Origin: AP-15 sp963772965
GTDB lineage: Bacteria; Pseudomonadota; Alphaproteobacteria; ATCC43930; CGMCC-115725
Assembly (NCBI GenBank): GCA_963772965.1
Contig: CAVYZU010000002.1
Coordinates: 682,001 to 746,000, forward strand
DNA: 64,000 nucleotides
Reading direction: 5' to 3'
The notes under the pieces were generated by a model that was given only the letters and a program-made list of their open reading frames with translations, was not told the DNA's origin and searched no databases. Position 1 is the stretch's first letter; each line of letters starts with the position of its first letter. This document shows positions 27,331 through 34,985 of this stretch, piece after piece. Made by a program: the position numbers and the translations under genes.

Positions 27331-27344
27331 CTGATTGAGATCAA
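27331..27344 (-). promoter_or_regulatory. Near-consensus FNR/FixK-type box CTGATTGAGATCAA
   Basis: This fits TTGAT-N4-ATCAA except for the first base and so is close to the classical FNR/Anr site. It lies 77 bp upstream of the stand-alone phosphoribosyltransferase. TACTGT is at the 22 bp position toward the gene. Confidence 0.5.
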
Positions 27345-27393
27345 TGCTCGGGCTTCTCTCTAAACCGGGCTGGCAAACCGGAGCGAGCGTTGC

Positions 27394-28122
27394 TCATTGC
27401 ACGGTCATTTCACCGAGATAAGCGTGGCGGATTTGCTCGTTCTGGCGCAATTCGGCGGATGGGCCGCTGAGCACGACCTGACCCGTCTGCAGCACATAGG
27501 CGCGGTGCGCAATCGACAACGCCATGTTGGCATTCTGCTCGACCATAAAGATGGTCGTGCCCTGCCGGTTGATCTCGCGGATGATGTCAAAGACCTGCTC
27601 GACATAGGCCGGCGACAACCCCATCGAGGGCTCGTCCATGCATAACAGCCTGGGGTGGGCCATCAGCGCGCGGCCGATCGCGACCATCTGCTGCTCGCCG
27701 CCCGACAAGGTGCCGGCGAGCTGGCGCAACCGCTCCTGAACACGCGGGAACAGCGCGAACACACGTTCGAGATCCGCGCCGAATTCGGGGCCCCGCGGGC
27801 GCGTATAGGCGCCCATTTCGAGATTCTCGTAGACCGTCATGCGCGGGAACAGCCGCCGCGCTTCGAGCACCGGCGCGATGCCGCGCCGCACCCGCTCGGC
27901 GGTGCTGACACCGCTCAGCGATCGACCGTCGTAGGTGACCTCGCCGCGGCTTGGCCGGACGATCCCCATGATCGCTTTCATCGTCGTCGACTTGCCCGAA
28001 GCGTTGCCGCCCAACAAGCAGACGATTTCGCCCGGCTCGATCCGATAATCGACCGATTTTAAAACATGCAGGTCACCGTAATGGGTGTCGACCGCCTTAA
28101 ATTCGAGAAGCGGGGCGGTCAC
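27394..28122 (-). CDS. livF: Branched-chain amino acid-type ABC transporter ATPase (LivF)
   Basis: A 242-residue ATPase with Walker A (GGNASGKST), signature LSGGEQQMVAIGRAL and Walker B (RLLCMDEPSMGLSP). The last part, MVEQNANMALSIAHRAYVLQ, is characteristic of LivF. The start overlaps the LivM-LivG fusion stop by 4 bp. It energises import of a branched-chain amino acid, amide or related compound from the periplasm. Confidence 0.93.
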   Translation of the reverse strand: MTAPLLEFKAVDTHYGDLHVLKSVDYRIEPGEIVCLLGGNASGKSTTMKAIMGIVRPSRGEVTYDGRSLSGVSTAERVRRGIAPVLEARRLFPRMTVYENLEMGAYTRPRGPEFGADLERVFALFPRVQERLRQLAGTLSGGEQQMVAIGRALMAHPRLLCMDEPSMGLSPAYVEQVFDIIREINRQGTTIFMVEQNANMALSIAHRAYVLQTGQVVLSGPSAELRQNEQIRHAYLGEMTVQ

Positions 28123-30164
28123 GCCACAGCCGCGCTTCGCCCGAGATAGGCGCGGATCACTTCATCGTCGCGGCGGACGACATCGGGTGGTCCTTCGGCG
28201 ATCTTTTCACCGTGGTCGAGCACGACGACATTGTCGGCGAGACTGACGACGACATCGAGTTTGTGCTCGATCAGCACGATCGCCAGCCCGAACTGGTGCA
28301 GGCTCTTGATTTGCTCGGCAAGTTCGAGGGTTTCCGCGGGGTTCATCCCAGCGGTCGGCTCGTCGAGCAACAGCAGCTTTGGCCGCGAAGCAAGCGCTCG
28401 GGCGATCTCGGTGCGACGCCGGTTGGCATAGGACAGGCTCGAGGCGACATGCTCGGCGCGCGGCAGCAGCCGGTTGCCAAATAATGCCAGGATTTCGAGC
28501 GCGCGCTCGCGTGCCGCTTCCTCTTCGCGACGTGTGTGCGGTAACCGCAGCAGCGCCCCGGCCGGCCCGGAATCGAGCCGAGCATGCATTCCGATCATCA
28601 CGTTTTCGAGGACCGTCAGGTTCGGAAACAAACGGAGGTTTTGAAACGTGCGGGCGATGCCGCCTTCAAGTATCCGATGCGGCGGCAACCGGCCGATCTC
28701 CTGACCGGCGAACCGCACCGAGCCGCTGTCGGGCGTGACCAGCCCGGTGACCGCGTTGAACAGGGTCGACTTACCCGAGCCGTTGGGCCCGATTACCGCG
28801 ACCACTGAATGAGTTGGCACACTCAGCGACACTGAGCGCAACGCGACAAGGCCGCCAAAGCTGACGGTCAGGCCGGAGATGTCGAGCAATGGGCCGGTTT
28901 GGTCATGATCGTCGGCGCCGAAGGCCTGCAGCGCGCCAAACCCGCCGCGTTCTATCTGGGCTGATTGCTGGTCGAGCGTAAGCGCCGGCACTCGCCGCGC
29001 CGCTGGGATCAACCCGTCGCGGCGATAGAGCATCATCAGCACCAGGATCAACCCAAAGATCAGCTCAATGGAGGAGGCGAGCTCCACGTGCTGCAGCCAC
29101 GCAACATTGATCAGGCGGCCCAGCGCGTGCAGCCATTGCGACAGATCTTCGAGAAACCACGATTGCAGCATCTGCAGTATCAGGGCGCCGACAACGACTC
29201 CCCAGACGCTGCCAATCCCGCCGAAGACGACCATAACGAGGATCATGACCGAGACTGGGAACATGAACATCTCGGGTGTCGCGGTCTGCAATTTGGCGAC
29301 GTAGAGGGTGCCGGTGGCGCCGGCGAAAGCCGCGCCGATTGCAAAGGCGAGCAGTTTGAAACGGACGCGGTTCACGCCCATTGCCGCCGCCGCGATCTCA
29401 TCCTCGCGGATTGCCATCCAGGCGCGGCCGATGCGCGAATCCTTGAGCCGCAAACTCGTAAAAATCAACAATGCGACAAGCGCGACGCCGACGTAATAAT
29501 AAGGGGTGGCGCTGATCCCGAAACTGTGGCCGAACAGCTGCGGGGCGGCGACACCGTTCAGGCCCATCGCGCCATTGGTCACGCTCGGCGTGTTGCGCGC
29601 CACGATCGGTACGATCTCGCCAAAGCCCAAGGTCACTATCGCCAGGTAATCGCCCTTGAGCCGCAAGGTCGGGGCGCCAAACAGCACGCCGAAAAGCGCG
29701 GCAATCGCGGCTGATATCGGCAGCATCAACCAGAACGAGACCTGAAAATGAACGACGTCGCCGCCGGCTCCAGGTATCCGGGCCACAAGGTCGAGCCAGC
29801 GGAACGGCTCCCAAAAGCTCGACCACTCCGGCTGCAGCTGGAATGAAGCGGCGGCGCCGTAGGCGTAAGCGCCAATCGCAAAGAACGCGGCGTAGCCGAG
29901 ATCGAGCAGGCCGGCAAAGCCGACGACGATGTTTAGACCCAGCGCCAACGCCGCGAAGGCCAGCGCGTTCGCCGCCGAATCAACATCGGCATCGTTCCGG
30001 TGCAGGATCGGAAACAACAGAGCCGCGGCGGCTAGGAGGAAAATGGCGACATTCGCCCGCGCCCGCGGTGAGATGCCGGCGAGACCCGGGAGGGAGATCG
30101 CGAATGCCCGCGGCCCTGCCTGCAGGGCCTTTGTTGTAATCGCCTGCTTGTCGACCTCCGCCAT
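28119..30164 (-). CDS. LivM-LivG fusion: permease and ATPase in one chain
   Basis: About 681 residues from ATG 30164, one base after the livH stop. Residues about 1-400 form the LivM permease (around ten helices; LNIVVGFAGLLDLGYAAFFAIGAY). After a linker near residues 400-430 comes a LivG ATPase with GPNGSGKST, a signature region LSYANRRRTEIARAL and LLLDEPTAGMNP. In Escherichia coli these are two proteins; the fusion is known elsewhere in proteobacteria. No stop or frameshift separates the parts, so the fusion looks genuine. Confidence 0.92.
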   Translation of the reverse strand: MAEVDKQAITTKALQAGPRAFAISLPGLAGISPRARANVAIFLLAAAALLFPILHRNDADVDSAANALAFAALALGLNIVVGFAGLLDLGYAAFFAIGAYAYGAAASFQLQPEWSSFWEPFRWLDLVARIPGAGGDVVHFQVSFWLMLPISAAIAALFGVLFGAPTLRLKGDYLAIVTLGFGEIVPIVARNTPSVTNGAMGLNGVAAPQLFGHSFGISATPYYYVGVALVALLIFTSLRLKDSRIGRAWMAIREDEIAAAAMGVNRVRFKLLAFAIGAAFAGATGTLYVAKLQTATPEMFMFPVSVMILVMVVFGGIGSVWGVVVGALILQMLQSWFLEDLSQWLHALGRLINVAWLQHVELASSIELIFGLILVLMMLYRRDGLIPAARRVPALTLDQQSAQIERGGFGALQAFGADDHDQTGPLLDISGLTVSFGGLVALRSVSLSVPTHSVVAVIGPNGSGKSTLFNAVTGLVTPDSGSVRFAGQEIGRLPPHRILEGGIARTFQNLRLFPNLTVLENVMIGMHARLDSGPAGALLRLPHTRREEEAARERALEILALFGNRLLPRAEHVASSLSYANRRRTEIARALASRPKLLLLDEPTAGMNPAETLELAEQIKSLHQFGLAIVLIEHKLDVVVSLADNVVVLDHGEKIAEGPPDVVRRDDEVIRAYLGRSAAVA

Positions 30165-30165
30165 T

Positions 30166-31095
30166 TTACGATTTATTGGGTGTGGTGCGACCGAAGAGCC
30201 CGGCTGGAACGAAGACGAGGACAAGGACGAGGATCGAAAAGATGATCACGTCGGTCCAGCGCACCGCGATCAGCTGGCCGCCCAAGGTCTCGATCAGCCC
30301 GATCAAAAGGCCGCCGACCATCGCTCCGGGGATGCTGCCAATCCCGCCAAGCACCGCGGCGGTGAAAGCGCGCAGCCCGGCCGAGTATCCGATAATAAAG
30401 CTCGTATAGTTGTAATAGAGACCAAAGATCAGCGCCGCCGCCCCGGCCAGCGCCGAGCCCAGGAAAAAGGCAGTGACTATCACGCGGTCGACATTGACGC
30501 CCATCATCCGTGCTGCCTCGGCATCTTGAGCGGTGGCGCGCATCGCCTTGCCGAGACGCGTGCGGTTGACGAATAGATGCAGGGCCACCATCAGCGCCAG
30601 GGAGATACCCCAGATCAGCAGCTCCTTGAGCTCGAAAGTCACTTGACCGAACTGCCAGCGCACGACTGGCAGCGGATTGGGATAATTCTCTGAGCCGGCG
30701 CCGACAGTCAGCAGGATAATGTTGAACAAGATGTAAGAAACGCCGATCGTTGTGATCATCCCTGCGGTGCCGTGGACGCCTCGCAGCGGGCGCAGGGATA
30801 GGCGTTCGATCACGACACCGATGATGCCGGCAGCCGTCATCGTCACGACGAATGCAAAGCCCAGCGATCCCACCAACGCAAGCCCGGTCAGGACTTGGCT
30901 CTGTCCCGAGATGCCGAGCAATTGCAACGCCCACATGCCAATAAACGAGGCGACCATAAAGACGTTGAAATGGGCGAAGTTGATCAGCTCGAGGATGCCA
31001 TAGACCAGGGTGAAGCCCAGCGCCAATAAGGCGTACATAGCACCTAGGCTCAACCCATTAACGACCTGCTGCAGCAACACTCCGTATTCAGTCAT
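30166..31095 (-). CDS. livH: Branched-chain amino acid-type ABC permease (LivH)
   Basis: A 309-residue membrane protein with about eight helices. The N-terminus VVNGLSLGAMYALLALGFTL and the GIGSIPGAMVGGLLIGLIE loop are classic LivH. It sits 49 bp after the substrate-binding protein gene and directly before the LivM-LivG fusion, forming half of the transmembrane channel. Confidence 0.93.
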   Translation of the reverse strand: MTEYGVLLQQVVNGLSLGAMYALLALGFTLVYGILELINFAHFNVFMVASFIGMWALQLLGISGQSQVLTGLALVGSLGFAFVVTMTAAGIIGVVIERLSLRPLRGVHGTAGMITTIGVSYILFNIILLTVGAGSENYPNPLPVVRWQFGQVTFELKELLIWGISLALMVALHLFVNRTRLGKAMRATAQDAEAARMMGVNVDRVIVTAFFLGSALAGAAALIFGLYYNYTSFIIGYSAGLRAFTAAVLGGIGSIPGAMVGGLLIGLIETLGGQLIAVRWTDVIIFSILVLVLVFVPAGLFGRTTPNKS

Positions 31096-31144
31096 GGATG
31101 CGCAGCGATCCGGTTAACGACGCGATGCTCTACGATCCCGCTTC

Positions 31145-32389
31145 TCATGAGCTGGCCGGCGCGACACCAAGATACTTATATTGATGGAGAACGTCGTCCA
31201 GCGGGTATTTATCGTTTCGGGAAATCTGAAACACGCTGATTACTTTGTTCGCTATATCGCCGTTTGCGTCAAAACTGACCTCGCCCTGCAATGTCTTGAC
31301 ATGCGAGTCCTGGATCGCGTCGCGGATCGCGGCACGGGTGACGTCTTTGCCGGACGCGGCGACCCGCTTGATTGCATCGAGAATGACGAGCGCGGCATCG
31401 TAAGCGGTGATCGAGTAATTGTCGGGCTGCTGGCCGTATTTCTTAACGAAGCGCTCCATCATCGGTGCGGCATCGGGGTTTTCGAGAATGTTTGGCGCTG
31501 CGATCGTGGCGTATAAACCTTGCACGGCAGGGAACCCGGCGCCCTTCAAAATCTCCGCACCATAGACGCCATCGCCCCCGGCTCGGATCAGATTGGGGAC
31601 GATGTCGTATGATTGTTTGACGAACTTGACCCCGGCTTGGGCGACGCCGCCGTAATAGATCGCCTCCGGGTTCAGCTGCTTTATCTTGGTCAGGGTCGTC
31701 GTATAATCGGCTTCCTTTGGGTTCAGCTGATCGCGTCCGAGCACGTTGATGCCGCGCTTTTTGGCCTGCGCCTGAAACGCGTCGGCGAGGCCGACACCGT
31801 AGGCGCCGCTGTCATCGAGCACATAGACCGACTTCACCTTTAATGTATCGGCGAAATAATTCGCCATATTCGGTCCTTGGAATGCGTCCGTGGTGACCGT
31901 GCGAAAATAAATGGCTTTACCGGCTGGCCGGTATTGCGCGGCAAATTTGGGGTTGGTGATGTCGGGGTTGGTCGAACTCGGCGTGATCGTCGCAAGATCA
32001 CCTTGGCTGAGGATTGGCGACATCGCTTTGCCCGAGCCGCTCATTTGCGGACCTATCGCGGCGACGACCAAATCGTCCGAGACCATCTTGCGCGCATTGG
32101 TCGCGGCTTGGGCCGGGTCGTATTGACCGGCGGTGGCCGTTCCGTCGTCGAGTTGCAGCACGTCGATCTTGTAGCCGCCCACTCCGCCGTCGGCATTGGC
32201 CTCGTCAAAAGCCAGCATCGCGCCGTCCTTGATCAGCTCGGCATCATGTGCGTCGGCGCCGGTGAAGGGTAGGCTGATGCCGATCTTAACCGACTTGTCC
32301 GCAGCAAAGACCCGCCCGGCGCGGCCGGCGAAAGCGCCGACGAGAGCGGTTCCCGACAGGCTGACAATGATGGAACGGCGCGACAGCAT
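31145..32389 (-). CDS. livK: Branched-chain amino acid-type substrate-binding protein (LivK)
   Basis: About 414 residues from ATG 32389, which has GGGGAGG six bases upstream; longer frames lack this. The N-terminus MLSRRSIIVSLSGTALVG carries a twin-arginine-like signal, cleaved near VFAADK. The mature part has the type I periplasmic-binding fold, starting VKIGISLPFTGADAHDAEL. It is the first gene of the transport operon. The ligand cannot be deduced; family members also bind amides, urea or aromatic acids. Confidence 0.92.
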   Translation of the reverse strand: MLSRRSIIVSLSGTALVGAFAGRAGRVFAADKSVKIGISLPFTGADAHDAELIKDGAMLAFDEANADGGVGGYKIDVLQLDDGTATAGQYDPAQAATNARKMVSDDLVVAAIGPQMSGSGKAMSPILSQGDLATITPSSTNPDITNPKFAAQYRPAGKAIYFRTVTTDAFQGPNMANYFADTLKVKSVYVLDDSGAYGVGLADAFQAQAKKRGINVLGRDQLNPKEADYTTTLTKIKQLNPEAIYYGGVAQAGVKFVKQSYDIVPNLIRAGGDGVYGAEILKGAGFPAVQGLYATIAAPNILENPDAAPMMERFVKKYGQQPDNYSITAYDAALVILDAIKRVAASGKDVTRAAIRDAIQDSHVKTLQGEVSFDANGDIANKVISVFQISRNDKYPLDDVLHQYKYLGVAPASS

Positions 32390-32878
32390 CTCTGACCTCC
32401 CCCTGCAAGCTGCAGCTCTAATCCAAGCAATCGTCGTGCCGAAAGCGACGCGACGATCGCGGGAAACTACACGATCTCGCGCCATTGTTCACCTTCTCCA
32501 TCATGTCGCGAGGAGATGGGTCGGCGAGGGCCATGACAGATCGTTCCGCTTCCGAACTGGCAGGGCGCGATCGCGATTACACGGGCCGCCCCCGCGCGAC
32601 GTGGAGCTATTTGGCTGCTGAGCAAATCTTGCTGTAAATAGACCGCCTACTCTCGCAGCAGCTCGTATTAAGCAAAATCGTGCCGGCGAATTATTCGTGA
32701 AATCGACTACCCAGGCCCCCGCACAGCGTGTTTAACAGACAGACGCAACTACTGGCGTTTGCGACTGGCCTGCGGTTCAGAATCATGATTCACTTGCCAG
32801 GCTATCTGCCGGTTGTAGTTTAGATCCGGTCAGCAACGATCGCTGCAATTTGCCTCGCGAACGATGAAGGAGATAAAA
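32390..32878. other. Divergent intergenic region between livK and the cupin gene
   Basis: About 490 bp with no supportable gene. It must hold the promoters of both divergent genes. A 12 bp perfect palindrome GAATCATGATTC at 32780-32791 could be an operator; no FNR-type box is present. Confidence 0.45.
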
Positions 32879-33382
32879 ATGGGATACAGCCTCGAACAGT
32901 TTTCGGCGGAGTGTCAGCGCATTCTCAAGCAGGATCCCGGAGTTGAGGGACGCAAGCAGGTGTGCGCACTGGTTCGCGACGTGCTAAAAGACGACGACTT
33001 CGTTACTGCGAACCTCGGCGACGATGTCCCCGCCCGCAAGGTGCTGTACGAGGATCCCGAGCTCGGTTTCTGCATCCTCGGCCACGTCAATCACGGTGCT
33101 AATGAGAGCAAGCCGCACGATCACGGCCCGTCCTGGGCGATTTACGGCCAGGCGCGCGGCGAAACGATGATGACCGACTACGAGGCGGTCGCCCGCCCCG
33201 GCGAGGGCGAGCCCGGCAAAGCGCGGCCGATCAAGAACTACACGCTGGCCCCGGGAATGGCCTATCTTTACAACGAAGGCGATTTGCATTCGCCGCGGCG
33301 CGAAGGCACGACGCGTCTGATCCGCATCGAAGGCAAGAACATGGAAAAAGTCCAGCGCTTCCCGTACGAACGCGTCGCCTGA
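32879..33382 (+). CDS. Cupin-fold protein (cysteine dioxygenase-like)
   Basis: About 167 residues from ATG 32879, with AAGGAG upstream; the ATG at 32864 overlaps that ribosome site. GANESKPHDHGPSWAIYG carries paired His and a Glu typical of a cupin metal site, and NEGDLHSPRREG supplies the third His. This fits the predicted double-stranded beta-helix metalloenzymes near cysteine dioxygenase. It is cytosolic, and the substrate is unknown. Its last codons are part of a 17 bp tandem duplication. Confidence 0.75.
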   Translation: MGYSLEQFSAECQRILKQDPGVEGRKQVCALVRDVLKDDDFVTANLGDDVPARKVLYEDPELGFCILGHVNHGANESKPHDHGPSWAIYGQARGETMMTDYEAVARPGEGEPGKARPIKNYTLAPGMAYLYNEGDLHSPRREGTTRLIRIEGKNMEKVQRFPYERVA

Positions 33383-33400
33383 CCGAACGCGTCGCCTGAC
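33367..33400 (+). repeat. 17 bp direct tandem repeat across the cupin stop codon
   Basis: The unit CGAACGCGTCGCCTGAC occurs twice head to tail (33367-33383 and 33384-33400). The first copy contains the stop codon, so the second lies outside the gene and has no coding effect. Confidence 0.9.
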
Positions 33401-33489
33401 CGCCCGCGGCGACTGGTACGAGGTCAGGGATAGCGGCCGATCGGCGATTGGCCGCCGCTGACCGGGTGTCGCGACCTGCCGGGCTGAGG

Positions 33490-34002
33490 TCAAGTCTTGG
33501 CCGGGCCGCGCGCGAGAATATCGGTGCAACGCTGCTCGATTGCGATCTCCGCGGCGAAAAAATCATCGAGAAGATCCACGTCGGCGGCGGGGCGCTGGGT
33601 GATAAAGTGGACGCCGTGCTGCCTCGCGATGTCGGCTAGGCGAGCAGCGATATCGCTCCGGCCGCTAAAGATGACGCCCCCGACCCCGGCGCGGATCGCG
33701 GCCAGCGCCGCGCCCGGCCGGTCGCCGCAATCGAGAAAGGAGGCGAAATCCGCATTCGGCACCGCTTCGGCCGCCGCGTCGAGGAGCGCCCGAAACCAGC
33801 CGGGGCCCGCGTAAATTCCGGCATTTGTCGCACTGACGAGGATCACAGGCCGGGCGGTATGAGCCGCGGCTCTCAGCGCACCGAGCGCATGGGCGAGCGT
33901 ATAAATGACGATGACGATAGGTTCTTGACCGGCGCCCGCTTGCCTCAGTGCATTTGGCCGAACAGGGCGGCGACCTCGACCATGCGGTTTGAGAAGCCCC
34001 AT
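33490..34002 (-). CDS. Hypothetical protein downstream of gap, start uncertain
   Basis: An open frame on the same strand as gap, with the coherent sequence PVILVSATNAGIYAGPGWF and GVGGVIFSGRSDIAARLADI, an alternating alpha/beta pattern. The only ATG (34002) lies inside the end of gap in another frame; after the gap stop there is no ATG, GTG or TTG before the conserved part, though a CTG is present. It may therefore start by overlap or at a rare codon. I do not know the family. It is the third gene of the tkt - gap unit. Confidence 0.55.
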   Translation of the reverse strand: MGLLKPHGRGRRPVRPNALRQAGAGQEPIVIVIYTLAHALGALRAAAHTARPVILVSATNAGIYAGPGWFRALLDAAAEAVPNADFASFLDCGDRPGAALAAIRAGVGGVIFSGRSDIAARLADIARQHGVHFITQRPAADVDLLDDFFAAEIAIEQRCTDILARGPAKT

Positions 34003-34955
34003 TCATTGTCGTACCACGCCAGCACCCGCACAAAGCGCCCGTCGATGACCTGGCTCTGGGTCACGTCAAAGGTCGAACTGTGCGAGTCGTGGTTGAAATC
34101 GACCGACACCGTCGGCGCCTTGTTGATGCCGATAATGCCTTTGAGCCGGTTCGATTTTGCAGCGTCCTCCATCAGCCCGTTGACCTCATCGGGGGAGGTT
34201 TCGCGCGCCGCGTCGAATTTGAAATCGATTAGCGACACGTTCGCGGTCGGGACCCGGATCGCGGTGCCGTCGAGCTTGCCCTTCAGCTCGGGCAGGACCT
34301 GTCCGACCGCCCGCGCGGCCCCGGTCGAGGTCGGGATCAGCGACAAAGCCGCGGCCCGCGCCCGGCGCAAATCGTGGTGCAAGGTGTCGACCGTGTTCTG
34401 ATCGCCGGTATAGGCGTGGATCGTTGTCATATAGCCGCGCTCGATGCCGATCCCTTTGTGCAATACATAGGCAACCGGAGCCAGGCAGTTGGTCGTACAC
34501 GACGCGTTCGAGATGACCTCGTGGGTCGGTTTCAGCTCGTCGTGATTGACGCCCATTACAACCGTCAGATCGGCGCCGTCGGCCGGGGCCGAGACGATGA
34601 CCCGCTTGGCGCCGGCTTCGAGGTGCTTCGCCGCGGTTTCGCGTTTGGTGAAAATGCCGGTGCATTCGAGCGCGACATCGACGCCGAGCTTTTTCCACGG
34701 CAATTTCGCGGGGTCGCGCTCGGCGGTTACGGTAATCTTGCCGCGGCCGAAATCCATCCAGCCATCGCCGGTCGTAATCTCGCCGGGGAAGCGGCCGTGG
34801 ACGCTGTCATAGCGCAACAGATGCGCGTTGGTCTCGACCGGGCCGAGATCGTTGATGCCGACGATTTCGATATCTTCGCGCCGGCTCTCATAGGCCGCGC
34901 GCAACACCAGGCGGCCGATGCGGCCGAAACCGTTGATCGCAACACGCACCGTCAT
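33945..34955 (-). CDS. gap: Glyceraldehyde-3-phosphate dehydrogenase, type I
   Basis: A 336-residue protein. The NAD-binding loop GFGRIGRLVLRA and the active-site ASCTTNCLAP with catalytic Cys are clear, with YDNEWGFSNRM near the C-terminus. It oxidises glyceraldehyde-3-phosphate in glycolysis, or reduces 1,3-bisphosphoglycerate in gluconeogenesis or the Calvin cycle. It follows tkt by 30 bp on the same strand, a common alphaproteobacterial pairing; the usual pgk partner is not downstream. Confidence 0.97.
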   Translation of the reverse strand: MTVRVAINGFGRIGRLVLRAAYESRREDIEIVGINDLGPVETNAHLLRYDSVHGRFPGEITTGDGWMDFGRGKITVTAERDPAKLPWKKLGVDVALECTGIFTKRETAAKHLEAGAKRVIVSAPADGADLTVVMGVNHDELKPTHEVISNASCTTNCLAPVAYVLHKGIGIERGYMTTIHAYTGDQNTVDTLHHDLRRARAAALSLIPTSTGAARAVGQVLPELKGKLDGTAIRVPTANVSLIDFKFDAARETSPDEVNGLMEDAAKSNRLKGIIGINKAPTVSVDFNHDSHSSTFDVTQSQVIDGRFVRVLAWYDNEWGFSNRMVEVAALFGQMH

Positions 34956-34985
34956 CGCTCGCTCCTCCGGATGATTTTGTCAAAT

